The position numbers were made by a program, and so were the translations under genes. From Clusia tigrina (lineage: Eukaryota > Arthropoda > Insecta > Diptera > Clusiidae), in assembly GCA_920105625.2 (NCBI GenBank), contig OV050032.1, positions 73,637,879-73,701,878 of the forward strand: a DNA stretch of 64,000 bases, read 5' to 3'. This document shows positions 12,101-24,808 of the stretch, in pieces (position 1 is the stretch's first letter; every line of letters starts with the position of its first letter). The notes beneath the pieces are model-generated. The model did not search any database, was not told the origin of the DNA, and saw only the letters and a program-made list of their open reading frames with translations.

Positions 12101-12289
12101 GAAGTTTTACCAGTGTTTGATTTGGGACTCAAGGGTAGCATAGCTTTGAGCGATAGCTTAAATTGACAAGAGGCTCGAGTACTTTATTGTTACAAAATTT
12201 CAAGGTTTCATGACGCTCCAGTGAACAGTTACAACCATTTGTATGTTGCAAACTTTGATAGGTGTACCGTAGAGAAGTTAGGGCCTTTT
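12101..12289. repeat. 189-bp monomer variant, second background (unit 64)
   Basis: The 7-bp deletion is on a 'ttaccag', 'gtttcatg' and 'gtgaacagttacaacc' background, with a 'gggccttttg' end. Sister copies are at 13074 and 17575. Confidence 0.9.
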
Positions 12290-12485
12290 GAAGTTTTATC
12301 AGTGTTTGATTTTGGACTCAAGGGTAGCATAGCTTTGAGCGATAGCTTAAATTGACAAGAGGCTCGAGTACTTTATTGTTACAAAATTTCAAGGTTTTAT
12401 GACGCCCCAATAAAAAGTTACAAGCATTTGTATGTTGCAAACTTTGATAGGTGTAGGACGTACCGTATAGAAGTTAGGGCCATTT

Positions 12486-13262
12486 GAAGTTTTATCAGTG
12501 TTTGATTTGGGACTCAAGGGTAGCATAGCTTTGAGCGATAGCTTAAATTGACAAGAGTCTCGAGTACTTTATTGTTACAAAATTTCAAGGTTTTATGACG
12601 CTCCAGTGAAAAGTTACAAGCATTTGCATGTTGCAAACTTTGATAGGTGTAGGACGTACCGTATAGAAGTTAGGGCCATTTGAAGTTTTATCAGTGTTTG
12701 ATTTGAGACTCAAGGGTAGCTTAGCTTTGAGCGATAGCTTTAATTCACAAGAGGCTCGAGTACTTTATTGTTACAAAATTTCAAGGTTTTATGACGCTCC
12801 AGTAAAAAGTTACAAGCATTTGTATGTTGCAAACTTTGATAGGTGTAGGACGTACCGTATAGTTGTTAGAACCATTTGAAGTTTTGTCAGTGTTTGATTT
12901 GGGCCTCAAGGGTAGCATAGCTGTGAGCGATAGCTTAAATTGACAAGAGGCTCGAGTACTTTATTGTTACAAAATTTCAAGGTTTTATGACGCTCCAGTA
13001 AAAAGTTACAAGCATTTGTATGTTGCAAACTTTGATAGGTGTAGGACGTACCGTATAGAAGTTAGGGCCATTTGAAGTTTTACCAGTGTTTGATTTGGGA
13101 CTCAAGGGTAGCATAGCTTTGAGCGATAGCTTAAATTGACAAGAGGCTCGAGTACTTTATTGTTACAAAATTTCAAGGTTTCATGACGCTCCAGTGAACA
13201 GTTACAACCATTTGTATGTTGCAAACTTTGATAGGTGTACCGTAGAGAAGTTAGGGCCTTTT
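12486..13262. repeat. Local duplication of 11318-12289 with one monomer lost (units 66-69)
   Basis: Units 66, 68 and 69 copy units 60, 63 and 64. Unit 67 (12682-12877) joins the 'gatttgagactc' and 'gcttagc' front of unit 61 to the 'tttaattcac' and 'tagttgttagaacc' back of unit 62. The junction keeps the repeat register. Confidence 0.8.
13074..13262. repeat. 189-bp monomer variant, second background (unit 69)
   Basis: This copies unit 64 973 bp upstream, with the same 'gtgaacagttacaacc' and 'gggcctttt'. Confidence 0.9.
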
Positions 13263-13458
13263 GAAGTTTTATCAGTGTTTGATTTTGGACTCAAGGGTAG
13301 CATAGCTTTGAGCGATAGCTTAAATTGACAAGAGGCTCGAGTAATTTATTGTTACAAAATTTCAAGGATTTATGACGCTCCAGTATAAAGTTACAAGCAT
13401 TTGTATGTTGCAAACTTTGATAGGTATAGGACGTACAGTATAGAAGTTAGGGCCATTT

Positions 13459-14438
13459 GAAATTTTATTAGTGTTTGATTTGGGACTCAAGGGTAGCATA
13501 GCTTTTAGCGATAGCTTAAATTGACAAGAGGCTCGAGTACTTTATTGTTACAAAATTTCAAGGTTTTATGACGCTCCAATAAAAAGTTACAAGCATTTGT
13601 ATGTTGAAAACTTTGATAGGTGTAGGACGTACCGTATAGAAGTTAGGGACATTTTCAGTTTTATCAGTGTTTGATTTGGGACTCAAGGGTAGCATAGCTT
13701 TGAGCGATAGCTTAAATTGACCAGAGGCTCGAGTACTTTATTGTTACAAAATTTCAAGGTTTTATGACGCTCCAGTAAAAAGTTACAAGCATTTGTATGT
13801 TGCTAACTTTGATAGGTGTAGGACGTACCATATAGAAGTTACGGCCATTTGAAGATTTGTCAGTGTTTGGTTTGGGACTCAAGGGTAGCATAGCTGTGAG
13901 CGATAACTTAAATTGACAAGAGGCTCGAGTACTTTATTGTTACAAAATTTCAATGTTTTATGACGCTTCAGTAAAAAGTTACAAGCATTTGTATGTTGCA
14001 AACTTTGATAGGTGTAGGAAGTACCGTATAGAAGTTAGGGCCATTTGAAGTTTTATCAGTGTTTGATTTGGGACTCAACGGTAGCATAGCTTTGAGCGAT
14101 AGCTTAAATTGACAAGAGGTTCGAGTACTTTATTGTTACAAAATTTCAAGGTTTTATGGCGCATCAGTAAAAAGTTACAAGCATTTGTATGTTGCAAACT
14201 TTGATAGATGTAGGACGTACCGTATAGATGTTAGGGCCATTTGAAGTTTTGTCAGTGTTTGATTTGGGACTCAAGGGTAGCATAGCTGTGAGCGATAGCT
14301 TAAATTGACAAGAGGCTCGAGTAATTTATTGTTACAAAATTTCCAGGTTTTATGACGCTCCAGTATAAAGTTACAAGCATTTGTATGTTGCAAACTTTGA
14401 TAGGTGTAGGACGTACAGTATAGAAGTTAGGGCCATTT
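13459..14438. repeat. Five-unit block, second copy (units 71-75)
   Basis: The series is the same as at 7013-7992, with 'gcttttagcg' in the first unit and 'gataactta' in the third. The last unit switches to the 'agtaattt', 'tttccagg' and 'gtataaag' back half. Confidence 0.85.
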
Positions 14439-14634
14439 GAAATTCTATCAGTGTTTGATTTGGGACTCAAGGGTAGCATAGCTTTGAGCGATAGCTTAAA
14501 TTGACAAGAGGCTCGAGTACTTTATTGTTACAAAATTTCAAGGTTTTATGACGGTCCAGTAAAAAGTTACAAGCATTTGTATGTTTCAAACTTTGATAGG
14601 TGTAGGACGTACCGTATAGAAGTTAGAGCCATTT

Positions 14635-17600
14635 TAAGTTTTATCAGTATTTGATATGGAACTCAAGGGTAGCATAGCTTTGAGCGATAGCTTAAATTGA
14701 CAAGAGGCTCGAGTACTTTATTGTTACAAAATTTCAAGGTTTTATGACGGTCCAGTAAAAAGTTACAAGCATTTGTATGTTTCAAACTTTGATAGGTGTA
14801 GGACGTACCGTATAGAAGTTAGAGCCATTTTAAGTTTTATCAGTGTTTGATATGGAACTCAAGGGTAGCATAGCTTTGAGCGATAGCTTAAATTGACAAG
14901 AGGCTCGAGTAATTTATTGTTACAAAATTTCCAGGTTTTATGACGCTCCAGTATAAAGTTACAAGCATTTGTATGTTGCAAACTTTGATAGGTGTAAGAC
15001 GTACAGTATAGAAGTTAGGGCCATTTGAAATTTTATCAGTGTTTGATTTGGGACTCAAGGGTAGCATAGCTTTGAGCGATAGCTTAAATTGACAAGAGGC
15101 TCGAGTACTTTATTGTTACAAAATTTCAAGGTTTTATGACGCCCCAATAAAAAGTTACAAGCATTTGTATGTTGCAAACTTTGATAGGTGTAGGACGTAC
15201 CGTATAGAAGTTAGGGCCATTTGAAGTTTTATCAGTGTTTGATTTGGGACTCAAGGATAGCATAGCTTTGAGCGATAGCTTAAATTGACAAGAGTCTCGA
15301 GTACTTTATTGTTACAAAATTTCAAGGTTTTATGACGGTCCAGTAAAAAGTTACAAGCATTTGTATGTTTCAAACTTTGATAGGTGTAGGACGTACCGTA
15401 TAGAAGTTAGAGCCATTTTAAGTTTTATCAGTGTTTGATATGGAACTCAAGGGTAGCATAGCTTTGAGCGACAGCTTAAATTGACAAGAGGCTCGAGTAC
15501 TTTATTGCTACAACATTTCAAGGTTTTATGACGCTCCAGTAAAAAGTTATAAGCATTTGTATGTTGCAAACTTTGATAGGTGTAGGACGCACCGTATAGA
15601 AGTTAGGGCCATTTGAAATTTTATCAGTGTTTGAGTTGGGACTCAAGGGTAGCATAGCTTTGAGCGATAGCTTAAATTGACAAGAGGCTCGAGTACTTTA
15701 TTGTTACAAATTTTCAAGGTTCTATGACGCTCCAGTAAAAAGTTACAAGCATTTGTATGTTGCAAACTTTGATAGGTGTAGGACGTACCGTATAGAAGTT
15801 AGTGCCATTTGAAATTTTATCAGTGTTTGAGTTGGGACTCAAGGGTGGCATAGCTTTGAGCGATAGCTTAAATTGACAAGAGGCTCGAGTACTTTATTGT
15901 TACAAAATATCAAGGTTTTATGACGCTCCAGTAAAAAGTTACAAGCATTTGTATGTTGCAAACTTTGATAGGTGTAGGACGTACCGTATAGAAGTTAGGG
16001 CCATTTGAAGTTTTATCAGTGTTTGATTTGGGACTCAAGGGTAGCATAGCTTTGAGCGATAGCTTAAATTGACAAGAGGCTCGAGTACTTTATTGTTACA
16101 AAATTTCAAGGTTTTAAGACGCTCCAGTAAAAAGTTACAAGCATTTGTATGTTGCAAACTTTGCTAGGTGTAGGACGTACCGTATAGTTGTTAGGGCCAT
16201 TTGAAGTTTTGTCAGTGTTTGATTTGGGCCTCAATGGTAGCATAGCTGTGAGCGATAGCTTAAATTGACAAGAGGCTCGAGTACTTTATTGTTACAAAAT
16301 TTCAAGGTTTTATGACGCTCCAGTAAAAAGTTACAAGCATTTGTATGTTGCAAACTTTGATAGGTGTAGGACGTACCGTATAGAAGTTAGGGCCATTTGA
16401 AGTTTTACCAGTGTTTGATTTGGGACTCAAGGGTAGCATAGCTTTGAGCGATAGCTTAAATTGACAAGAGGCTCGAGTAATTTATTGTTACAAAATTTCC
16501 AGGTTTTATGACGCTCCAGTATAAAGTTACAAGCATTTGTATGTTGCAAACTTTGATAGGTGTAAGACGTACAGTATAGAAGTTAGGGCCATTTGAAATT
16601 TTATCAGTGTTTGATTTGGGACTCAAGGGTAGCATAGCTTTGAGCGATACCTTAAATTGACAAGAGGCTCGAGTACTTTATTGTTACAAAATTTCAAGGT
16701 TTTATGACGCCCCAATAAAAAGTTACAAGCATTTGTATGTTGCAAACTTTGATAGGTGTAGGACGTACCGTATAGAAGTTAGGGCCATTTGAAGTTTTAT
16801 CAGTGTTTGATTTGGGACTCAAGGGTAGCATAGCTTTGAGCGATAGCTTAAATTGACAAGAGTCTCGAGTACTTTATTGTTACAAAATTTCAAGGTTTTA
16901 TGACGCTCCAGTGAAAAGTTACAAGCATTTGCATGTTGCAAACTTTGATAGGTGTAGGACGTACCGTATAGAAGTTAGGGCCATTTGAAGTTTTATCAGT
17001 GTTTGATTTGAGACTCAAGGGTAGCTTAGCTTTGAGCGATAGCTTAAATTGACGAGAGGCTCGAGTACTTTATTGTTACAAAATTTCAAAGTTTTATGAC
17101 GCTCCAGTAAAAAGGTACAAGCATTTGTATGCTGCAAACTTTGATAGGTGTAGGACGTACCGTATAGAAGTTAGGGCCATTTGAAGTTTTATCAGTTTTT
17201 GATTTGGGACTCAAGGGTAGCATAGCTTTGAGCGATAGCTTTAATTCACAAGAGGCTCGAGTACTTTATTGTTACAAAATTTCAAGGTTTTATGACGCTC
17301 CAGTAAAAAGTTACAAGCATTTGTATGTTGCAAACTTTGATAGGTGTAGGACGTACCGTATAGTTGTTAGGGCCATTTGAAGTTTTGTCAGTGTTTGATT
17401 TGGGCCTCAAGGGTAGCATAGCTGTGAGCGATAGCTTAAATTGACAAGAGGCTCGAGTACTTTATTGTTACAAAATTTCAAGGTTTTATGACGCTCCAGT
17501 AAAAAGTTACAAGCATTTGTATGTTGCAAACTTTGATAGGTGTAGGACGTACCGTATAGAAGTTAGGGCCATTTGAAGTTTTACCAGTGTTTGATTTGGG

Positions 17601-17763
17601 ACTCAAGGGTAGCATAGCTTTGAGCGATAGCTTAAATTCACAAGAGGCTCGAGTACTTTATTGTTACAAAATTTCAAGGTTTCATGACGCTCCAGTGAAC
17701 AGTTACAACCATTTGTATGTTGCAAACTTTGATAGGTGTACCGTAGAGAAGTTAGGGCCTTTT
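14635..17763. repeat. Large block, copy 2 (units 77-92)
   Basis: The marker order matches 8966-12289. The offset is 5669 bp up to unit 81 and 5473-5474 bp afterwards, because unit 81 (15419-15614) fuses the front of unit 52 to the back of unit 53, losing one monomer. Several bases are private, such as 'caatggtagc' and 'gataccttaa'. Confidence 0.85.
17575..17763. repeat. 189-bp monomer variant, second background (unit 92)
   Basis: Same type as units 64 and 69, with 'taaattcacaag' removing the usual in-frame stop. Because 189 is a multiple of three, an 80-codon open frame runs from here into the next unit. That explains the longest open frame of the window without any coding function. Confidence 0.9.
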
Positions 17764-17959
17764 GAAGTTTTATCAGTGTTTGATTTTGGACTCAAGGGTA
17801 GCATAGCTTTGAGCGATAGCTTAAATTGACAAGAGGCTCGAGTAATTTATTGTTACAAAATTTCAAGGATTTATGACGCTCCAGTATAAAGTTACAAGCA
17901 TTTGTATGTTGCAAACTTTGATAGGTATAGGACGTACAGTATAGAAGTTAGGGCCATTT

Positions 17960-18936
17960 GAAATTTTATTAGTGTTTGATTTGGGACTCAAGGGTAGCAT
18001 AGCTTTTAGCGATAGCTTAAATTGACAAGAGGCTCGAGTACTTTATTGTTACAAAATTTCAAGGTTTTATGACGCTCCAATAAAAAGTTACAAGCATTTG
18101 TATGTTGAAAACTTTGATAGGTGTAGGACGTACCGTATAGAAGTTAGGGACATTTTCAGTTTTATCAGTGTTTGATTTGGGACTCAAGGGTAGCATAGCT
18201 TTGAGCGATAGCTTAAATTGACCAGAGGCTCGAGTACTTTATTGTTACAAAATTTCAAGGTTTTATGACGCTCCAGTAAAAAGTTACAAGCATTTGTATG
18301 TTGCTAACTTTGATAGGTGTAGGACGTACCATATAGAAGTTACGGCCATTTGAAAATTTGTCAGTGTTTGGTTTGGGACTCAAGGGTAGCATAGCTGTGA
18401 GCGATAACTTAAATTGACAAGAGGCTCGAGTACTTTATTGTTACAAAATTTCAATGTTTTATGACGCTTCAGTAAAAAGTTACAAGCATTTGTATGTTGC
18501 AAACTTTGATAGTTGTAGGAAGTACCGTATAGAAGTTAGGGCCATTTGAAGTTTTATCAGTGTTTGATTTGGGACTCAAGGGTAGCATAGCTTTGAGCGA
18601 TAGCTTAAATTGACAAGAGGCTCGAGTACTTTATTGTTACAAAATTTCAAGGTTTTATGACGCACCAGTAAAAAGTTACAAGCATTTGTATGTTGCAAAC
18701 TTTGATAGGTGTAGGACGTACCGTGTAGATGTTAGGGCCATTTGAAGTTTTGTCAGTGTTTGATTTGGGACTCAAGGGTAGCATAGCTGTGAGCGATAGC
18801 TTAAATTGACAAGAGGCTCGAGTACTTTATTGTTACAAAATTTCAATTTATGACGCTCCAGTGAATAGTTACAAGCATTTGCATGTTGCAAACTTTGATA
18901 GGTGTAGGACGTACCGTATAGAAGTTAGGGCCATTT
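17960..18936. repeat. Five-unit block, third copy (units 94-98)
   Basis: This repeats 13459-14438 with 'gcttttagcg' and 'gataactta' shared, so it was copied from that version. Its last unit is 193 bp and changes to another type after 'caaaatttcaa'. Confidence 0.85.
18744..18936. repeat. 193-bp unit, three-base deletion (unit 98)
   Basis: 'tttcaatttatgacg' replaces 'tttcaaggttttatgacg'. The front half is the 'gctgtgagc' type and the back half is the 'atttgcatg' type, so the deletion sits at a recombination junction. Confidence 0.85.
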
Positions 18937-19713
18937 GAAGTTTTATCAGTGTTTGATTTGAGACTCAAGGGTAGCTTAGCTTTGAGCGATAGCTTAAATT
19001 GACGAGAGGCTCGAGTACTTTATTGTTACAAAATTTCAAAGTTTTATGACGCTCCAGTAAAAAGGTACAAGCATTTGTATGCTGCAAACTTTGATAGGTG
19101 TAGGACGTACCGTATAGAAGTTAGGGCCATTTGAAGTTTTATCAGTTTTTGATTTGGGACTCAAGGGTAGCATAGCTTTGAGCGATAGCTTTAATTCACA
19201 AGAGGCTCGAGTACTTTATTGTTACAAAATTTCAAGGTTTTATGACGCTCCAGTAAAAAGTTACAAGCATTTGTATGTTGCAAACTTTGATAGGTGTAGG
19301 ACGTACCGTATAGAAGTTAGGGCCATGTGAAGATCTATCAGTGTTTGATTTGGGACTCAAGGGTAGCATAGCTTTGAGCGATAGCTTAAATTGACAAGAG
19401 TCTCGAGTACTTTATTGTTACAAAATTTCAAGGTTTTATGACGCTCCAGTAAAAAGTTACAAGTATTTGTATGTTGCAAACTTTGATAGGTGTACCGTAG
19501 AGAAGTTAGGGCCATTTGAGGTTTTATCAGTGTTTGATTTTGGACTCAAGGGTAGCATAGCTTTGAGCTATAGCTTAAATTGACAAGAGGCTCGAGTACT
19601 TCATTGCTACAACATTTCAAGGTTTTATGACGCTCCAGTAAAAAGTTACAAGCATTTATATGTTGCAAACTTTGATAGGTGTAGGACGCACCGTATAGAA
19701 GGTAGGGCCATTT
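18937..19713. repeat. Four-unit block related to 1-776, copy at 18.9 kb (units 99-102)
   Basis: The order is the same, with 'gatttgagactc' and 'gccatgt' as at 8.2 kb, but the fourth unit keeps the 'cttcattgctacaac', 'atttatatg' and 'gaaggtagg' back of unit 4. Confidence 0.8.
19329..19517. repeat. 189-bp monomer variant (unit 101)
   Basis: First-background 189-bp unit ('gagtctcg', 'caagtattt') with a private 'gaagatctat' start. It is followed, as usual, by a 'gaggtttt' unit. Confidence 0.9.
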
Positions 19714-20105
19714 GAAGTTTTATCAGTGTTTGATTTGGGACTCAAGGGTAGCATAGCTTTGAGCGATAGCTTAAATTGACAAGAGGCTCGAGTAATTTAT
19801 TGTTACAAAATTTCCAGGTTTTATGACGTTCCAGTATAAAGTTACAAGCATTTGTATGTTGCAAACTTTGATAGGTGTAGGACGTACAGTATAGAAGTTA
19901 GGGCCATTTGAAATTTTATCAGTGTTTGATTTGGGACTCAAGGGTAGCATAGCTTTGAGCGATAGCTTAAATTGACAAGAGTCTCGACTACTTTATTGTT
20001 ACAAAATTTCAAGGTTTTATGACGGTCCAGTAAAAAGTTACAAGCATTTGTATGTTTCAAACTTTGGTAGGTGTAGGACGTACCGTATAGAAGTTAGAGC
20101 CATTT

Positions 20106-22652
20106 TAAGTTTTATCAGTGTTTGATATGGAACTCAAGGGTAGCTCAGCTTTGTGCGATAGCTTAAGTTGATAAGAGGCTCGAGTACTTTATTGTTACAA
20201 AATTACAAGGTTTTATGACGCCCCAATAAAAAGTTACAAGCATTTGTAAGTTGCAAACTTTGAATGGTGTAGGACGTACTGTATAGAAGTTAGGGCCATT
20301 TGAAATTTAATCAGTGCTTGATTTGGGACTCAAGGGTAGCATAGCTTTGAGCGATAGCTTAAATTGACAAGAGGCTCGAGTACTTTATTGTTACAAAATT
20401 TCAAGGTTTTATGACGCTCCAGTAAAAAGTTACAAGCATTTGTATGTTGCAAACTTTGATAGGTGTAGGACGTACCGTATAGAAGTTAGGGCCATTTGAA
20501 GATTTATCAGTGTTTGATTTGGGACTCAAGGGTAGCATAGCTTTGTGCGATAGCTTAAATTGACAAGAGGCTCGAGTACTTTATTGTTACCAAATTTCAA
20601 GGTTTTATGACGCTCCAGTAAAAAGTTACAAGCATTTGTATGTTGCAAACTTTGATAGGTGTCGGACGTACCGTATAGAAGTTAGGGCCAATTGAAGTTT
20701 TATCAGTGTTTGATTTGGGACTCAAGTGTAGCATAGCTTTGAGCGATAGCTTAAATTGACAAGAGGCTCGAGTACTTTATTGTTACAAAATCTCAAGGTT
20801 TTATGACGCTCCAATAAAAAGTTACAAGCATTTGTATGTTGCAAACTTTCATAGGTGTAGGACGTACCGTATAGAAGTTAGAGACATTTGAAGTTTTATC
20901 AGTGTTTGATTTGGGACTCAAGGGTAGCATAGCTTTGTGCGATAGCTTAAATTGACAAGAGGCTCGAGTACTTGATTGTTACAAAATTACAAGGTTTTAT
21001 GACGCTCCAGTAAAAATTTACAATCATTTGTATGTTGCAAACTTTGATAGGTGTAGGACGTACCGTATAGAAGTTAGGGCCATTTGAAGTTTTATCAGTG
21101 TTTGCTTTGGGACTTAAGGGTAGCATAGCTTTGAGTGATAGCTTAAATTGACAAGAGGCTCGGGTACTTTATTGTTACAAAATTTCAAGGTTTTATGACG
21201 CTCCAGTAAAAAGTTACTTGCATTTGTATGTTGCAAACTTTGATAGGTGTAGGACGTACCGTATAGAAGTTAGGGCCATTTGTAGTTTTATCAGTGCTTG
21301 ATTTGGGACTCAAGGGTAGCATAGCTTTGAGCGATAGCTTAGATTGACAAGAGGCTCGAGTACTTTATTATTACAAAATTTCAAGGTTTTATGACGCTCC
21401 AGTAAAAAGTTACAAGCATTTGTATGTTGCAAACTTTGATAGGTGTAGGACGTACCGTATAGAAGTTAGGGCCATTTGAAGTTTTATCAGTGTTTGATTT
21501 GGGACTCAAGGGTAGCTCAGCTTTGTGCGATAGCTTAAGTTGATAAGAGGCTCGAGTACTTTATTGTTACAAAATTACAAGGTTTTATGACGCTCCAGTA
21601 AAAAGTTACAATCATTTGTATGTTGCAAACTTTGATAGGTGTAGATCGTACCGTATAGAAGTTAGGGCCATTTGAAGTTTTATCAGTGTTTGCTTTGGGA
21701 CTCAAGGGTAGCATAGCTTTGAGCGATAGCTTAAATTGACAAGAGGCTCGAGTACTTTATTGTTACAAACTTTCAAGGTTTTATGACGCTCCAGTAAAAA
21801 GTTACAAGCATTTGTATGTTGCAAACTTTGATAGGTGTAGGACGACCGTATAGAAGTTAGGGCCATTTGAAGTTTTACCAGTGCTTGATTTGGGACTCAA
21901 GGGTACCTTAGCTTTGAGCGATAGCTTAGATTGACAAGAGGCTCGAGTACTTTATTGTTACAAAATTTCAAGGTTTTATGACGGTCCAGTAAAAAGTTAC
22001 AAGCATTTGTATGTTGCAAACTTTGATAGGTGTAGCACGAACCGTATAGAAGTTAGGGCCATTTGAAGTTTTATCATTGTTTGATTTGGGACTCAAGGGT
22101 AGCATAGCTTTGAGCGATAGCTTAAATTGACAAGAGGCTCGAGTACTTTATTGTTACAAAATTTCAAGGTTTTATGACGCTCCAGTAAAAAGTTACAAGC
22201 ATTTGTATGTTGCAAACTTTGATAGGTGTAGGACGTCCCTCATAGAAGTTAGGGCCATTTGAAGTTTTATCAGTGTTTGATTTGGGACTCAAGGCTAGCA
22301 TAGCTTAAAGCGATAGGTTAAATTGACAACAGGCTCGAGTTCTTTATTGTTACAAAGTTTTAAGGTTTTATGACGCTCCAGTAAAAAGTTACAAGCATTT
22401 GTATGTTGCAAACTTTGATAGGTGTAGGACGTACCGTATAGAAGTAAGGCCCGTTTGAAGTTTCATCAGTGTTTGATTTGGGACTCAAGGGTAGCATAGC
22501 TTTGAGCGATAGCTTAAATTGACAAGAGTCTCGAGTACTTTATTGTTACAAAATGTCAAGGTTTTATGACGCTCCAGTAAAAAGTTACAAGCATTTGTAT
22601 GTTGCAAACTTTGATAGGTGTAGGACGTACCGTATAGAAGTTAGGGCCATTT
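20106..22652. repeat. Transition zone between domains A and B (units 105-117)
   Basis: Domain-A signatures stop here. New ones appear: 'gtagctcagctttgtgcg', 'ttaagttgataag', 'attacaagg', 'ttacaatc', 'tttgctttggg', 'gtgtcgg' with 'gccaattg', and the first 'gtagcacgaaccg', 'tcattg' and 'gacaacagg'. Most units appear once in this order, so it looks like a mosaic. Several of these variants return in domain C at 55.7-56.5 kb. Confidence 0.65.
21674..21868. repeat. 195-bp unit, one-base deletion (unit 113)
   Basis: 'gtaggacgaccg' lacks one base of 'gtaggacgtaccg'. The unit has 'tttgctttggg' and 'aaactttcaagg'. Confidence 0.85.
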
Positions 22653-22848
22653 GAAATTTTATCAGTGTTTGATTTGGGACTCAAGGGTAGCATAGCTTTG
22701 AGCGATAGCTTAAATTGACAAGAGGCTCGAGTACTTTATTGTTACAAAATTTCAAGGTTTTATGACGCTCCAGTAAAAAGTTACAAGCATTTGTAAGTTG
22801 CAAACTTTGATTGGTGTAGGACGTACTGTATAGAAGTTAGGGCCATTT

Positions 22849-24808
22849 GAAATTTTATCAGTGCTTGATTTGGGAATCAAGGGTAGCATAGCTTTGAGCG
22901 ATAGCTTAAATTGACAAGAGGCTCAGGTACTTTATTGTTACAAAATTTCAAGGTTTCATGACGCTCCAGTAAAAAGGTACAAGCATTTGTATGTTGCAAA
23001 CTTTGATAGGTGTAGGACGTACTGTATAGAAGTTAGGGCCATTTGAAGTTTTACCAGTGCTTGATTTGGGACTCAAGGGTAGCTTAGCTTTGAGCGAGAG
23101 CTTAGATTGACAAGAGGCTCGAGTACTTTATTGTTACAAAATTTCAAGGTTTTATGACGCTCCAGTAAAAAGTTACAAGCATTTGTATGTTGCAAACTTT
23201 GATAGGTGTAGCACGAACCGTATAGAAGTTAGGGCCATTTGAAGTTTTATCATTGTTTGATTTGGGACTCAAGGGTAGCATAGCTTTGAGCGATAGCTTA
23301 AATTGACAAGAGGCTCGAGTACTTTATTGTTACAAAATTTCAAGGTTTTATGACGCTCCAGTAAAAACTTACAAGCATTTGTATGGTGCAAACTTTGATA
23401 GGTGTAGGACGTACCGCATAGAAGTTAGGGTCATTTGAAGTTTTATCAGTGTTTGATTTGGGACTCAAGGGTAGCATAGCTTTGAGCGATAGGTTAAATT
23501 GACAACAGGCTCGAGTTCTTTATTGTTACAAAATTTTAAGGTTTTATGACGCTCCAGTAAAAAGTTACAAGCATTTGTATGTTGCAAACTTTGATAGGTG
23601 TAGGACGTACCGTATAGAAGCAAAAGCCATTTGAAGTTTTATCATTGTTTGATTTGGGACTCAAGGGTAGCATAGCTTTGAGCGATAGCTTAAATTGACA
23701 AGAGGCTCGAGTACTTTATTGTTACAAACTTTCAAGGTTTTATGACGCTCCAGTAAAAAGTTACAAGCATTTGTATGTTGCAAACTTTGATAGGTGTAGG
23801 ACGTACCGTATAGAAGTTAGGGCCATTTGAAGATTTACCAGTGCTTGATTTGGGACTCAAGGGTAGCTTAGCTTTGAGCGATAGCTTAGATTGACAAGAG
23901 GCTCGAGTACTTTATTGTTACAAAATTTCAAGGTTTTATGACGCTCCAGTAAAAAGTTACAAGCATTTGTATGTTGCAAACTTTGATAGGTGTAGCACGA
24001 ACCGTATAGAAGTTAGGGCCATTTGAAATTTTATCAGTGTTTGACTTGGGACTCAAGGGTAGCATAGCTTTGAGCGATAGCTTAAATTGACAAGAGGCTC
24101 GAGTACTTTATTGTTAAAAAATTTCCAGGTTTTATGACGCTCCAGTAAAAAGTTACAAGCATTTGTAAGTTGCAAACTTTGATTGGAGTAGGACGTACTG
24201 TATAGAAGTTAGGGCCATTTGAAATTTTATCAGTGCTTGATTTGGGAATCAAGGGTAGCATAGCTTTGAGCGATAGCTTAAATTGACAAGAGGCTCGAGT
24301 ACTTTTTTGTGTCAAAATTTCAAGGTTTTATGACTCTCCAGTAAAAAGTTATAAGCATTTGTATGTTGCAAACTTTGATAGGTGTAGGACGTACCGTATA
24401 GAAGTTAGAGACATTTGAAGTTTTATCAGTGTTTGATTTGGGACTCAAGAGTAGCATAGCTTTTAACGATAGCTTAGATTGACAAGAGGCTCGAGTACTT
24501 TATTGTTACAAAATTTCAAGGTTTTATGACGCTCCAGTAAAAAGTTACAAGCATTTGTATGTTGCAAACTTTGATAGGTGTAGGACGTACCGTATAGAAG
24601 TTAGGGCCATTTGAAGTTTTATCAGTGTTTGATTTGGGACTCAAGGGTAGCTCAGCTTTGTGCGATAGCTTAAATTGACAAGAGGCTCGAGTACTTTATT
24701 GTTACAAAATTTCAAGGTTTTATGACGCTCCAGTAAAAAGTTACAAGCATTTGTAAGTTGCAAACTTTGATTGGTGTAGGACGTACTGTATAGAAGTTAG
24801 GGCCATTT
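22849..24808. repeat. 10-unit higher-order repeat, copy 1 (1960 bp, units 119-128)
   Basis: The unit order is 'gggaatc' with 'ctcaggtac', then P-Q-R-S-P-T, then 'gggaatc' with 'ttttttgtgtc', U-like ('gcttttaacg') and V. The next copy starts at 24809 with the same first eight types. Spacing is exactly 1960 bp with no net indel. Confidence 0.85.
23045..24220. repeat. Six-unit word P-Q-R-S-P-T, instance 1
   Basis: Units 120-125. The second P starts 'gaagatttacc' and T has 'gttaaaaaatttcc' with 'gattggagtagg'. Confidence 0.8.

Larger units (their letters stand above)
8966..12289. repeat. Large block, copy 1 (units 48-64)
   Basis: This is a 17-unit series with markers 'gatatgg', 'agtaattt', 'gccccaat', 'gacggtcc', 'gtgtcgg', 'gttataag', 'gagttggg', 'gggtggca', 'tttgctagg', 'gggcctc', 'gtaagacg', 'gtgaaaag' with 'atttgcatg', 'gatttgagactc', 'tttaattcac', 'ctgtgagc', and a 189-bp unit. 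It recurs at 14635-17763. Confidence 0.85.
1..20105. repeat. Domain A of the array (units 1-104)
   Basis: This part is defined by shared variants rare in 22.7-53.4 kb: 'gagtctcg' for 'gaggctcg', 'gacggtcc' with 'atgtttcaaac', 'gatatgg' after a 'gccatttt' end, 'gtataaag' with 'gtacagtat', 'gccccaataaaaag', 'gagttggg', and the 189-bp units with 'ggtgtaccgtagag'. Blocks of four to sixteen units recur within the domain (listed separately). There are no genes. Confidence 0.8.

Noticed and set aside
17587..17829. 80-codon open frame on the + strand
   Set aside because: It spans units 92 and 93 because the 189-bp unit keeps the reading frame, so the same peptide starts over again. It is a repeat artefact.
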